A DNA stretch of 64,000 nucleotides from Streptomyces venezuelae (GTDB taxonomy: Bacteria > Actinomycetota > Actinomycetes > Streptomycetales > Streptomycetaceae), in contig NZ_CP029192.1 in assembly GCF_008642315.1 (NCBI RefSeq), positions 7,688,001-7,752,000 of the forward strand, written 5' to 3'. Position numbers and translations under genes: made by a program. Position 1 is the first letter of the stretch, and each line of letters begins with the position of its first letter. Under the pieces are notes generated by a model. That model did no database searches. It was not told where the DNA came from and was given only the letters and a program-made list of their open reading frames with translations. Shown here piece after piece: positions 44,587 to 54,500 of this stretch.

Positions 44587-46794
44587 TCAGCTCTCCATGA
44601 GGGCGGGTACGGACGGTGGGGCCCAGGCCGCGGTGAGCAGTGAGGCGGTGGCCGCCCGGGTGTAGAGGGACGCGGCCAGCCACGCCCCCGCGTAGGCGTC
44701 GGGGTCGGCGGGGCGCAGGCGGCCGAGTGCGTCGTGCTCGCGGTCGGCGGCCGCCGTCGTGAGGCACTGGGCGCACTGGGCTCCCGTGGTGAGGCCCGCC
44801 GCACGCAAGCGGCGCGGGAGGTCGCCGGCGGTGTCCGCGGCGGCGACCCGCCGACCACCGGCCACCGCGCGGTCCACGGCGCGGCGCAGCAGGCCGAGTT
44901 CGGTGGGGAGGGCCGGGGGATCGGCGGCCGGGGGCGGTGTCGCGGTTTCCGTGTGCGGCGGCAGATGCGTGCTGTCGAGGCGCCGCAGGCCGAGATCGGC
45001 GCGGAACGGTCGCCCTTCGTGGCCGGTCCAGGATGCGGCCAGGGCGAGGACGCCGCCGGGCCGGTCGGGGGACACGCGCGCGACCACATGCAGGCAGAGG
45101 CCGGGGCGCGCGGCGAGCAGTCGCAGATTCTCCGCGTACGGCAGTTCGGGGCGCTCGTCCGGGGCGAGCAGGCGGAGCGTCGGCCCGCTGAGGACGGCGA
45201 ACAGGCCGGTCGCGGTGACCGCCCCCCGGAGGAAGACGAGGTCGCCGCCGGCCGACGTCCGCTCCTCGACGGGCGTCGACAACCAGGCGAGGGCGCGCGT
45301 GAGTTGAGTGTGCGGTGGTCGTTGCCACAGGTTGTCGAGCGGGGTCTGCGTCCACGCGGCGCCGGATGCCCGGACCGAGCGCACCTTGCTCCCCGCGCCG
45401 ATCCGGCCGTCCGGTGACACGGTCGGTGCGGTGAGGGTGGCCCCGCCGCCGTCGCCGAGGTCGCGCAGCGACAGCGCGCAGCCGCCGGGGACGGAGGCAC
45501 GCGCCGCCCGCAGGACGCGGTCCGGGCCGCCCGGCGCCACGTCGGCCAGGGTGCGGAGCTCTCCGTCCGGGGCCAGGGCGTAGGTCACGACTCCCGCGTA
45601 GCCCGACGCGGTCACCACCGGTTCCGTGAACAGGCCGTGCAGGCGCAGGGGTTGATCGGGGCGGTACGCACGGCGTGCGGTTCCGGTGAGGACGGGGTCC
45701 GCGGACCGCCGCGTCTTCAGCGCGTGCAGTACGTGGAGCACTTCGGTGACCTTGTGCGTCAGGTCCGCCAGCCTGAACGCCGGGTCCTCGGTGGAGGCCT
45801 CGCCGAGCCGCCGCGCCACGCGCACCGCGGCCGCGGCGGGCCGGTGCAGGCCGGCCAACCGCGCGGAGTGCGCCGCATGCAGAAGCCGCGCACGCTGCAC
45901 GGCCCCCACCCCGCCCCCGGCCCCGCCCGCCCCGACCACCAGAACGTCCACGGCCGCGGCCCAGAGGGCGAGGGCGCTTGTGGTCTGGGTCGGAGTCAGG
46001 GGTGGGTGGTTGGGGGCGGGCGGGGAGTGTGGCGGCTCGGGGTCGGGCGTGGGGTGCGAGAGCTCGCGGTCGAGGGGGGCGTGGGGCGGTTCGGGGGCCA
46101 GCGTGTCGTGCGGCCGTTCGGGGGTCGGCTTGGTGTGCGAGAGCTCGCGGTCGAGTGGGGCGTGGGGCGGCCTGGGGGCCAGCGTGTCGTGGGGCGGCTT
46201 GCGGTCGAGTGTGGCTTGCGGCAGTCCGGGAGGTGGGTTGCCGTGCGGCGGCTCGGGGGAGTCCGTGACGTTCGGTGGCTCGGGGGTGAGCGTGCGGTGC
46301 GGTGGTGCGGGGTCGGGTGAGGCGGTTGGTGGCTTCGGGGTGCCCGGGGCGTGCGGCGGCTCGGGGGCGCGCGGGGCGTTCGATGGCTCGGGGGCCGGAG
46401 GGGTGGGTGGCGGCTCCGAGGGGGTCGTGGGGTGCGGTGGGGCGGTCTCGGCGTCGGCCGGTTCCGGTGGCTCTTCCGCGAGCGGTGCCCGCAGCAGCAC
46501 CGCTGCTCTGTGCAGACAGGCGGGCGCGAGCAGACACGTGCAGGTCACGTCGTCCGCGGCGGTGACGGCACCGTGCGGCGCCGCGAGAGTCACCGCCGTC
46601 TCGTCGTCGACGCGGACGACCGCGCGAATGACGGTGCCGTCACCGTTCTCCGTGGCGTCGACCGGCCAGGCCGCCGCCTTGGCCACGGCGCCGTCGACGC
46701 GTTTGCGCAGCCGCGGCGGCAGCGGGCCGAGAGCGGTGGCGGCCACCTCGGGGGCCACCGGAGGCAGCGCGGAACGTACGGGCTGCTCGGTCAT
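44587..46794 (-). CDS. SWIM zinc-finger protein with Pro-rich repeat linker
   Basis: A 735-residue protein. The SWIM motif (Cys85, Cys87, Cys93, His95 in CTCLLAPACLH) lies in an N-terminal region shared with E. coli YehQ-type proteins; SWIM fingers bind DNA or protein. Residues about 105-275 are a Pro/His/Glu-rich low-complexity linker containing 27-residue repeats. The C-terminal 450 residues are a conserved-looking globular part without recognised catalytic motifs. ATG 46794 overlaps the stop of the VWA-fusion gene by 4 bp. It is the last gene of the MoxR-VWA operon. Confidence 0.82.
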   Translation of the reverse strand: MTEQPVRSALPPVAPEVAATALGPLPPRLRKRVDGAVAKAAAWPVDATENGDGTVIRAVVRVDDETAVTLAAPHGAVTAADDVTCTCLLAPACLHRAAVLLRAPLAEEPPEPADAETAPPHPTTPSEPPPTPPAPEPSNAPRAPEPPHAPGTPKPPTASPDPAPPHRTLTPEPPNVTDSPEPPHGNPPPGLPQATLDRKPPHDTLAPRPPHAPLDRELSHTKPTPERPHDTLAPEPPHAPLDRELSHPTPDPEPPHSPPAPNHPPLTPTQTTSALALWAAAVDVLVVGAGGAGGGVGAVQRARLLHAAHSARLAGLHRPAAAAVRVARRLGEASTEDPAFRLADLTHKVTEVLHVLHALKTRRSADPVLTGTARRAYRPDQPLRLHGLFTEPVVTASGYAGVVTYALAPDGELRTLADVAPGGPDRVLRAARASVPGGCALSLRDLGDGGGATLTAPTVSPDGRIGAGSKVRSVRASGAAWTQTPLDNLWQRPPHTQLTRALAWLSTPVEERTSAGGDLVFLRGAVTATGLFAVLSGPTLRLLAPDERPELPYAENLRLLAARPGLCLHVVARVSPDRPGGVLALAASWTGHEGRPFRADLGLRRLDSTHLPPHTETATPPPAADPPALPTELGLLRRAVDRAVAGGRRVAAADTAGDLPRRLRAAGLTTGAQCAQCLTTAAADREHDALGRLRPADPDAYAGAWLAASLYTRAATASLLTAAWAPPSVPALMES
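46055..46216 (-). repeat. Two 81-bp tandem repeats within the SWIM gene
   Basis: An 81-bp unit starts at 46055 and again at 46136, keeping frame and encoding a 27-residue Pro/His-rich unit beginning PPHAPLDRELSH. A diverged partial unit follows. Units differ at several bases, so this is not a recent assembly artefact. Confidence 0.75.
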
Positions 46795-49700
46795 CCTGTC
46801 GCTCCTGCCATGCGTTCGCCGACCCAGCGGGCCAGTTCCAAGGGGCTCAGCGCCGCGACCGGCATGCCCGCCGCCACCAACTGCCCCGCGACGCCCGTCG
46901 AGTAGCGAGGGCGCCCTGTGTCGTCGAGCGAGGCGCAGCCCAGGACATGGCAGCCCGCGTCGACCAGCGCCCGTACCTCGGACAGCAGCGGGCCGACGGG
47001 TCCGCCCTCCTCGAAGTCGCTGATCAGCACAACGAGGGTGCGCGACGGCACGGTCACGAGGGAGCGGGCGTGGCGCAGCCCGCGAGCGATGCTGGTGCCT
47101 CCGCCGACCCGCACCTCCAGGAGCAGGCCGAGCGGATCGTCCACCTGGTCGGTGAGGTCGAGCACCTCCGTGGAGAAGGCCACGAAGTGTGTGCTGAGCG
47201 CGGGCACCCCGGCGAGCACGGAGGCGGTGAGCGCCGACCAGATCGTCGACGCCTCCATCGACCCGGACACGTCCACGACCAGGACGAGCCGCCAGTCCGC
47301 CGCCTTCCGCGCCCGGGTACGGAACACGGGCCGCTCGGGCAGCACCGTCACCGTGCCGGTGGCCGGATCGCGCCGCGCGGTCGCCAGATTGGCCCGCACG
47401 GTCCGTGCGAGGTCCAGCGGCCCGCCGGGCCGCGAAGTGGGCCGGGGATGCGCGAAGCCGGTGACCGCGGGGCGCAGCCGCGTGGCCAGGGCCTCGGTCA
47501 GCTCCTTCACCAGGCGGGCCACCAGGGGGCGCAACCGGGCGAGTCGGCTCTCCGGCATGCCTCCCGCGTACGACAGGACGGTGCGCAGCAACTCCACGGA
47601 CGGCCGGACCGTCGCGGGGTCGAGCTCCATCGCCGCGTCGATGCGGCCGGCGTCCGCCGCCGCGGCCAGCACCTCTTCCCGTCCTCCGGGGCCGAACAGC
47701 GCGGCCAGCTCCTCCGACCAGCCGCGCACATCGGGGTACGAGGGGTCGGTGCCGCCTCCCGCCCCGTGACCGGCACCTTCCTCGCCACGGGACCCCTCCC
47801 CGCGCCCCGTCCCGTACAACTCGTCCAACGCGGAGGCCACCCGCCCCGCGCGACCTCCCAGCCCCCGCGACCGCCCGAGCAGCAGCCGCCAGCGCTCGTG
47901 GGCGCCGAGGACGGAGTCGGCGGGCGGGGTGGGGGCGGTCCTGGAGGCAGGGATCCGTGCAGGAGCAGACGAGTCGGCTGCGATCTCCCCGTACGAGGAC
48001 GGCACACCCGCCGTCAGCCACGCCGCGGCCAGCGCCTCCCGACCCGCCGCATCCGCCACCGCGAGCCGGGCGAGGGCCGCGTGGTCGGCGACCGCCGTCG
48101 GGAGTGCGTCCGCCGACAGGCCCGTACGGTCCTCCACGGCAGCGAGCATCCGCGTGCGCGCCGCGGGCGACAGCGTGTCGAAACCGGCGCGCAGGGCGGG
48201 CAGTCGGTCGAGGAAGGCGCGGTCCGTGAGGGACTCGACGCGTTCCAGGAGCGGGTCCATGGCCAGGCCGGTCTCCAGAAGCGGCCCCGCGGCCACCAGC
48301 GTGCCCCGCAGGAACGCGCTGAGCTCGGCGCGCAGTTCGGGCGTGGCCGCGCCGTCCACGCGTGACGCGAGCCGGACGCCGAAGCCGTCGGCGTCGCGCT
48401 GCCCGAGCAGCACCTGGGCCGTGCCCGCCGCGCCCCGGATCAGCGGGGTGCCCGCCGCGTCGAGGCGGGCCAGCGCGGCCGCGAGCCGCAGTCCGCCGCC
48501 CTCGTCGGCCGCGCGGACGGCGAGGTCCACCAGCGCGCGGGCGTCCGCCACTTCGTCGGAACCGGCGAGTCCGTCCAGAGCCCGCACCCCCGCCGCGCCC
48601 AACTCCTCACGCACGGCGGCGACCTCGGCGGCCCGCCACCCTTCGGGCAGACCCGGCATCTGGCCCGTCTCGATACGGTTCAACAGGTCCAGCCCCGCGA
48701 GCAACTCCGGAAGCGTGCCGGAAGCGGGCAGCAACTCGGCCGTCTCCGCGAGCCGTTCGGCCGTGAGTCCGGGCAGAGCGCAGTGCGCGGCGTCCGCGAG
48801 GCCGGAGAGGACCTGTGCCGCGGTCGGCCCGCCGTGCCGCACGTCCGCCGCGTGGCGCAGGCGCAACATGCCCGCCGACGCCTGTTCGAGGGTCACGCCG
48901 TGGACGCCCGCGACATCCAGCATCGCCGCCACCGACGGCGTCCACCCCACCGTCCAGCGCGTGGTGAGCGCGGCCGCCTCACCGATCTGGGCGACCTCGC
49001 CCTCCTCCCCGTACGGGACACGACAGACCGCCAGGCGCCGCAGGAACACGTCGCGCCGCAGGTCCCGCTCGGAGCGGTGCGGATCGAGGCGCAGCTCGCG
49101 GCGCGCGGGCGCCTCGGGCGTCGGCAGCGAGAGCGTGGCGAGGTCCGCTTCCACGGCGGGCCCGAGCCCCGACCGGGGTGTGCCCGGGGCGAGCCGTCCC
49201 CGGCGCTCTCCGACGAGCACCTTCTCCATGGCGGCGGCGACGACCCGCCCCCGGCCGAGCAGCTGCCCCTGCGTGAGAACGGTTTGCACGGCCTCGACGA
49301 GCTCCCCGCGACCGGCCGCGGGCAACCCGCGCAGCGCCGCCAAGTCTCGCGCCATCCGCACCACTTCACGCGCGTCCGCGGGACCGCTGGGGTGCCCGGC
49401 GGTACGGACCGCCGCACAGACGCGTACGGCGGTGACCAGCAACAGCTCGTCCAGCCGCCCGCCCTCACCACCCGCCAGGAACACTCCGCGCTGCCACTCC
49501 GGATCCCGGATCCCGGCCGGATACCCGGACCGCTCGTCCAGCAACGGATAGGCATACGGCACGAGGGAGGTGACCACGTCTCCCCCCGCGGACCCGCCCA
49601 CGGGCTCGGTCACCCCTGTACCGAGCCGTCCCGCACCCGGCGCCAGCGCCCCCGCATGAAACGCCCCCACCACGGCCGCGGCCCGACCGCCCGTGTGCTC

Positions 49701-50447
49701 GGCCAGGCGGCGCCGCATATGGGCCTCCCGCGCCAGGTCGTACGCCGACACCTCGCCCTCGTCCCTGCGCAGAGCCCAGCCCACCAACAGCGCGGCCCTC
49801 CGCAGCGCCTCCGCCGCGGCGCCCGGCGCGGCCGTCTCGACGAGACGGTCCCACAGGTCGTCCTCCGGGCGCAGTCCGGCCCGCGCCCGGAGCGCGGCCA
49901 CCAGACGGCCCCGGCCGGAGTCACCGACCTCGACGACCGACGCCGCCGACGCCGGTACCGCCTCCGACGCCCTCTCCGCCGAATCCCGGCACGCCAGCGG
50001 CAGGTCGAACGGCACCACCGGCACCTTCGCCTCCCGCGCCCACCGGATCGCCGCCAGCTCCGGCGAGAACTCCGCGAACGGCAGGAACACGAGCCTGCCC
50101 GCGCCAGCACCCGCACCGGTGGAGCCCGCCAGCGCGACGGGCGGCACCGTTTCCGGGTCCCCCAGGTGATCGAGCCAGGGTGCGAACTCCTCCGGCAGCT
50201 CCACGAACAGCACATCGGGCGCCGCTGCCGCCAGCATCCGGGGCAGGGCGGCGGCGAGCGCGGGGGAGTGGTGCCGCACACCGATCAAGTACGGGTCACG
50301 ACACCCGGCCAGCTCCTCGACCACCACCTCCGGCGACGGCTCCGGCCCAAGATCCCGACGCCCAGCTACAGCCACATCCGCCGCTACAACCGCCGCCGCA
50401 CCCCCAGCCGCACCCCCACCCTCACCCTCACCCTCACCCAAGATCAT
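46791..50447 (-). CDS. DUF5682-VWA fusion protein
   Basis: A 1218-residue protein in one uninterrupted frame. Residues 1 to about 770 match my recollection of the DUF5682 family (ELAGCRDPYLIGVRHHSPAL, FVELPEEFAPWL, VVGAFHAGAL). The C-terminal part ends in a von Willebrand A domain with a complete MIDAS: DVSGS at 1059-1063, Thr 1118 in GGGTS and Asp 1144 in ISDFEEGG. In many actinomycetes I expect these as two genes. ATG 50447 is chosen, with GGGAG 7 bases upstream and a 14-bp overlap with the MoxR gene. The residues just after the start are a Gly/Glu repeat. VWA proteins typically serve as MoxR partners. Confidence 0.82.
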   Translation of the reverse strand: MILGEGEGEGGGAAGGAAAVVAADVAVAGRRDLGPEPSPEVVVEELAGCRDPYLIGVRHHSPALAAALPRMLAAAAPDVLFVELPEEFAPWLDHLGDPETVPPVALAGSTGAGAGAGRLVFLPFAEFSPELAAIRWAREAKVPVVPFDLPLACRDSAERASEAVPASAASVVEVGDSGRGRLVAALRARAGLRPEDDLWDRLVETAAPGAAAEALRRAALLVGWALRRDEGEVSAYDLAREAHMRRRLAEHTGGRAAAVVGAFHAGALAPGAGRLGTGVTEPVGGSAGGDVVTSLVPYAYPLLDERSGYPAGIRDPEWQRGVFLAGGEGGRLDELLLVTAVRVCAAVRTAGHPSGPADAREVVRMARDLAALRGLPAAGRGELVEAVQTVLTQGQLLGRGRVVAAAMEKVLVGERRGRLAPGTPRSGLGPAVEADLATLSLPTPEAPARRELRLDPHRSERDLRRDVFLRRLAVCRVPYGEEGEVAQIGEAAALTTRWTVGWTPSVAAMLDVAGVHGVTLEQASAGMLRLRHAADVRHGGPTAAQVLSGLADAAHCALPGLTAERLAETAELLPASGTLPELLAGLDLLNRIETGQMPGLPEGWRAAEVAAVREELGAAGVRALDGLAGSDEVADARALVDLAVRAADEGGGLRLAAALARLDAAGTPLIRGAAGTAQVLLGQRDADGFGVRLASRVDGAATPELRAELSAFLRGTLVAAGPLLETGLAMDPLLERVESLTDRAFLDRLPALRAGFDTLSPAARTRMLAAVEDRTGLSADALPTAVADHAALARLAVADAAGREALAAAWLTAGVPSSYGEIAADSSAPARIPASRTAPTPPADSVLGAHERWRLLLGRSRGLGGRAGRVASALDELYGTGRGEGSRGEEGAGHGAGGGTDPSYPDVRGWSEELAALFGPGGREEVLAAAADAGRIDAAMELDPATVRPSVELLRTVLSYAGGMPESRLARLRPLVARLVKELTEALATRLRPAVTGFAHPRPTSRPGGPLDLARTVRANLATARRDPATGTVTVLPERPVFRTRARKAADWRLVLVVDVSGSMEASTIWSALTASVLAGVPALSTHFVAFSTEVLDLTDQVDDPLGLLLEVRVGGGTSIARGLRHARSLVTVPSRTLVVLISDFEEGGPVGPLLSEVRALVDAGCHVLGCASLDDTGRPRYSTGVAGQLVAAGMPVAALSPLELARWVGERMAGATG
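50417..50440 (-). repeat. Tandem hexamer repeat at a gene overlap
   Basis: Four copies of CACCCT (the last ending in A) read as GGGTGA-type hexamers on the coding strand. They encode the Gly-Glu run at the start of the DUF5682-VWA protein and include the stop codon of the MoxR gene (50434-50436). Slippage in hexamers would preserve frame. Confidence 0.7.
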
Positions 50448-51585
50448 CACGCAGCTCCCACAGCGTCCGCCACAGCCCCGCGCCGTCCTCCGCGCGCCGC
50501 CGCACCGGACCGTCCCAGTAGCCGAGCAGCCGCGCGTGGTCGGCCGGGTCGTCCTTGCGGACGGTGCCGAGGAGGTGGCCCGGCAGCGTACGGACGACAT
50601 CCCGCCCGTCGCCCAGATACGCCGCCCCGATCCCCATGGACGTGGCGACCTGCACCGCCTCCGCCGTCGACATGACCGTCGAGGGCCGCTCGACCTCCCA
50701 GCCCTCGGCGCTGCGCCCGGAGCGCAGGTCACGGAACGCGGTGACCAGCGCCTCCAGGACCGTGTCGTCGACGGAGAACGCGGCGCCGGAGCGGGCCAGC
50801 GCCGCCGTGGCCTGGCTGCGCACCAGCTCGGTCTCGGCGGCGAGGTCGCCGATCGGGCCGACCGTCTCGAAGTTGAAGCGCCGCTTGAGGGCCGCGGACA
50901 TCTCGGAGACGCCCCGGTCCCGCAGGTTGGCCGTGGCGATGAGGGTGAAGCCGGGCACGGCGTGCACCGTGCCGTCGTCGCCGTCGAGACCCGCCAGTTC
51001 CGGTACGGAGACACGGCGTTCGGAGAGCAGGGACACCAGGGAGTCCTGCACCTCGGGCAGGCAGCGGGTCACCTCCTCGACCCGCGCCACCGCGCCGCGC
51101 GCCATCGCCGTGAGCACCGGCGAGGGCACGAGGGCCTCCCGGCTCGGGCCCTTGGCGAGCAGCATCGCGTAGTTCCAGCCGTACCGCAGCTGGTCCTCCG
51201 TGGTGCCTGCGGTGCCCTGCACGGTGAGCGCGCTGGTGCCGCACACGGCGGCGGCGAGCAGTTCGGACAGCATCGACTTGGCGGTGCCCGGCTCGCCGAC
51301 GAGCAGCAGTCCGCGCTCGCCCGCGAGCGTCACCACACAGCGCTCCACCAGCTGCCGCTCGCCCACGAACTTCCCGGAGACGACGAGGCGTCGGCCCGCC
51401 CCGTCGACCAGCTCCTCGCCGCTCGAACCGCAGACGAAGAGCACCACCGCGCGGGGCGTCAGACGCCAGCCGGGCGGGCGCGGCCCGTCGTCGTACGCCG
51501 CGAGGAACGCCAGCTCCTCCGCGTACCGGTCCTCGGGCAGCTCCATCTGCCGCCCGACCGTGGGCTCCTGATCCTGCCGGTTCAT
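50434..51585 (-). CDS. MoxR family AAA+ ATPase
   Basis: A 383-residue AAA+ ATPase. Walker A GEPGTAKS is at 97-104, a Walker-B-like strand VARVEEVTR at 167-175, sensor 1 IATANLRDRG at 216-225 and an Arg finger region ALKRRFNFE. The Walker B Asp-Glu is read as Glu-Glu, a small departure. MoxR ATPases act with VWA partners as chelatases or complex-assembly chaperones; the partner is the next gene. It closely resembles YehL-type ATPases in layout. ATG 51585 overlaps the previous stop by 4 bp. Confidence 0.9.
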   Translation of the reverse strand: MNRQDQEPTVGRQMELPEDRYAEELAFLAAYDDGPRPPGWRLTPRAVVLFVCGSSGEELVDGAGRRLVVSGKFVGERQLVERCVVTLAGERGLLLVGEPGTAKSMLSELLAAAVCGTSALTVQGTAGTTEDQLRYGWNYAMLLAKGPSREALVPSPVLTAMARGAVARVEEVTRCLPEVQDSLVSLLSERRVSVPELAGLDGDDGTVHAVPGFTLIATANLRDRGVSEMSAALKRRFNFETVGPIGDLAAETELVRSQATAALARSGAAFSVDDTVLEALVTAFRDLRSGRSAEGWEVERPSTVMSTAEAVQVATSMGIGAAYLGDGRDVVRTLPGHLLGTVRKDDPADHARLLGYWDGPVRRRAEDGAGLWRTLWELRDDLG

Positions 51586-54500
51586 CGCCTGCCTCCCCTG
51601 CGGCCGCCCCGCGTCTCGAACTCCTCGTAGCCGGGCACGTCCCCGTCGACCACCCGCTGCCACGCCCGTGCGTACAGCTCGGGCACCGGGCACCCGGGCA
51701 CCTCGAACCGGAAGCCCGGCTCCGGGAGCAGCGGCTTCTTCCAGCTCTCCACGGGCAGCAGGGGCGCGCTGCGGTCGTGCCAGCCGCCGGGCAGGAAAAG
51801 CGTGCGCCCCGCCCGGGACCGCTTGGCCTCCACCACCAGGTCGGTGGCGGCGAGTTCCGCTCTGGCCTTCTTCAGACGGGCGGGCTTCCAGCCGGTCCAG
51901 GCCGCCTGGCGGCGGTCCGTCGGGTCGGGAAGCGCGAGGACCATCAGGTAGAGCACGGCCGCGTCCTCGGAGAGTTCGAGGCGGCGGGCCGCCTCGGGCA
52001 CCAGGTCGGGTGCGCCGACCAGTGGGTTCTGCGGTGCGCCCGCGGGCCCGTCGGCGGCGAGCAGCGTGGCGAACTCGTCGCTGATCAGGGTCCGCAGCGC
52101 CTTCAGCGCGTCGCTGTTGTCGGCGAGGCCGATGAGGAGCGTCAGTGCCGGGTGGTCCGGACCGCCCTCGGCGCTCGCGCCCGGCAGCAACGCCGACGGG
52201 CGCACCCACACGGCGTCCCAGTCGTTGCGGTGCTGCATCGGGGCGAGGACCAGCGCGGGGCCCGCGGCCACGAGCCCGAGGCCGTCCTCGCCGCCGCGCG
52301 GCGGCAGCCCGTACGCCTCCCGTACGTGTCCGCCGGTGACCTTGCCGTCCGTGCCCCAGCTCACCCGCAGGTCGAGCAGCAGGCCCGGGTCGGCGAGCCG
52401 TTCGCGGAGGAGGCGCAGCGTCTCGGGCAGCACCGGGCGCAGAGGGTCGCCGTACGGCAGGCGGTAGGCCAGCCAGCGCAGCATGTCCACGTACGGGACG
52501 AGATCGCGCCCTTCGAGGAGGGCTTCCGGGTCCTTCGGGCGCAGTCCGTCGCCGAGCGTCTGCTCGGTACGCCCGGTGAGTTCGGGCCGCGCCTCGGGGT
52601 TGAGGACGTGGTCGAGGATGGGACCCGGGCCGATCTCGGCGACCACCTGGGCGACCAGTTCGGGTGGGGCGACGCGGTGCCTGCCGCGGACCGCCAGCCA
52701 CAGCTCGCTGGTGGCGTCCAGTGCGCAGCCGGTCGTCCAGAGGGTGTTGACGCCGTTCGGGGCGGCGGGCAGCAGGGATGCCGTGAACTCCTGGCGCTGG
52801 GGGAGGGGCAGATCCTGCAGCGCCCCGCGCGCGGCCTTCGCCTCCGCACTCTTGGCGCCGAGCGGCTTCAGGAACTCGGCGGGGAGCAGCCCGTCCCTGC
52901 CGAACCTCCCCAGACCGGGCATGCCGAGCAGCAGCAGCGCCCCGGTGATCGGCCCGACGCCGATGCGCTCGGCGAGTTCCGTCGCCTGCTCCGGCCGGTA
53001 GGGCAGCGGCCCCCGCTCCCGCAGGAGCGCGAGCAGCCGCCGCAGCGAGGGCGCCCGGCGCGGGTCGTCCGGCTCGCCGTACACCTCGGCAGAGGTGAGG
53101 GCGAAGCCTTCCCACGCGCCGAAGGCGCCGGACGGGTCGTACTCGATGCCGTTCCAGAACGCGTCGTCCCCCTCCACGCGCTGGCACGACACGATCAGCA
53201 TGCGCCGCGCCCCCGCGGTGAGGACCTCGCCGACACGCTCCGGCCGGGCCTTGTACGACGTCTTGAGCCGCACCGCCCGCAGCCGCCCGCGCGGATCGAC
53301 GAGGACCGAGTCGTCATCGGCCCGCACCGCGAGGACGGCGTCGAGGAATTCGAGGAGGGCCGCGCGGTGTGCGTCCTCCGTCGTCGGCGCGGCGGCCCGC
53401 ACGGCGAGCGCCGCCATACCGGGCCCGGCGAGCGTCAGCCAGGCCACGCCGCTGCTGCCGAGACCCGCCTTGCCGTCCGGCGCCTTGGGGCCCAACACGC
53501 GGCGCAGCGCGGCGAGTTGCTCCATGGCGGAGGTGGCCTGCTCGGACCTGCCGTAGTAGTGGTACGACCCGGAGAAGTGCTGCGTGCCCGTCAGGCCCAC
53601 CGTGGCTTCGCGCAGCACACTGTCGAGGGCGTGCCGCACGGTGGGCGCGGTGTCCTGTCCGGCCTCCCTCTGCCGGTGCGCCCGCTCGGCGAGCGTGGCG
53701 ATCCGCTTGGCGCAGCGTGCGGTCTCCTCGACGAGCCCGGCCACGCCCAGCGCGAGCGCTTCGTCGGTGACGGCGGGCAGCAGTCGCGCGACGGCCTCGG
53801 CGGGGCTCTCGCCGCCGCGGACGGCGGCCAGGAGCGCGGCGGCATCGGTGTCGGTCACCGCGCGGAGCGCCGCGGAGCCCCGCTCGTCACGAGGCCGCAG
53901 CGCGTGCCAGTACCAGAGGGGCGGCAGGACACGGGTGCCCGCCGCGTGGGCGCTGCCCCGGTCGCCGATCTGCACGCGGGCGACGGCCACGCCGTCCGCG
54001 TCCCGCAGTTCGACCACCGACTCGTTCCAGCCGAGCTGGACCGGGTGGAGCACGGCGCCGGCGGGCAGCCGCAGGGGAGCGGTCGGGCGGCCGGCGTCCG
54101 TCGCCGGGCCCGAGGTGCCGTCGACGGAACACGCCCTGCGTGTCCCCGACTTCTCGTCGTACGCCACCCACCAGCCGAGCAGCCCGTCCTTGCTGCCGAA
54201 CGGGGAGCTCTCCAGGCCCGGCTCGACGGGCAGCAGCCTGCAGTGCTTCTCCTCCAGGCGCACGCCCGCCGCCGCCCCGGCGAGCGCGGAGTCGAAGAAC
54301 GCGGGCACCGAGGCCCGGCCCCGGCGGGCGCCCGCCGGGTCGTACTCGTACCAGCGGTCCTCGTGCAGCACCCAGGACGACACACCGTCCGAGGCGACCT
54401 CGCGGCGCTGCTCGGCGAAGGAGGTGTCCCCGGGGTGCACGGGACGCGCGCCGTACCACCGGCTGCCGTCCGGGAGCGGCAGCGAGACCGTACCCGCTCC

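Noticed and set aside
46055..46216. Repeat region considered as a CRISPR or mobile element
   Set aside because: The repeats are in frame inside a coding region, with no spacers and no cas genes.
50448..51014. N-terminal extension of the DUF5682-VWA protein by 189 codons
   Set aside because: It overlaps the MoxR gene out of frame, and its Arg/Ser/Pro-rich translation has no family features. ATG 50447 has a ribosome site.
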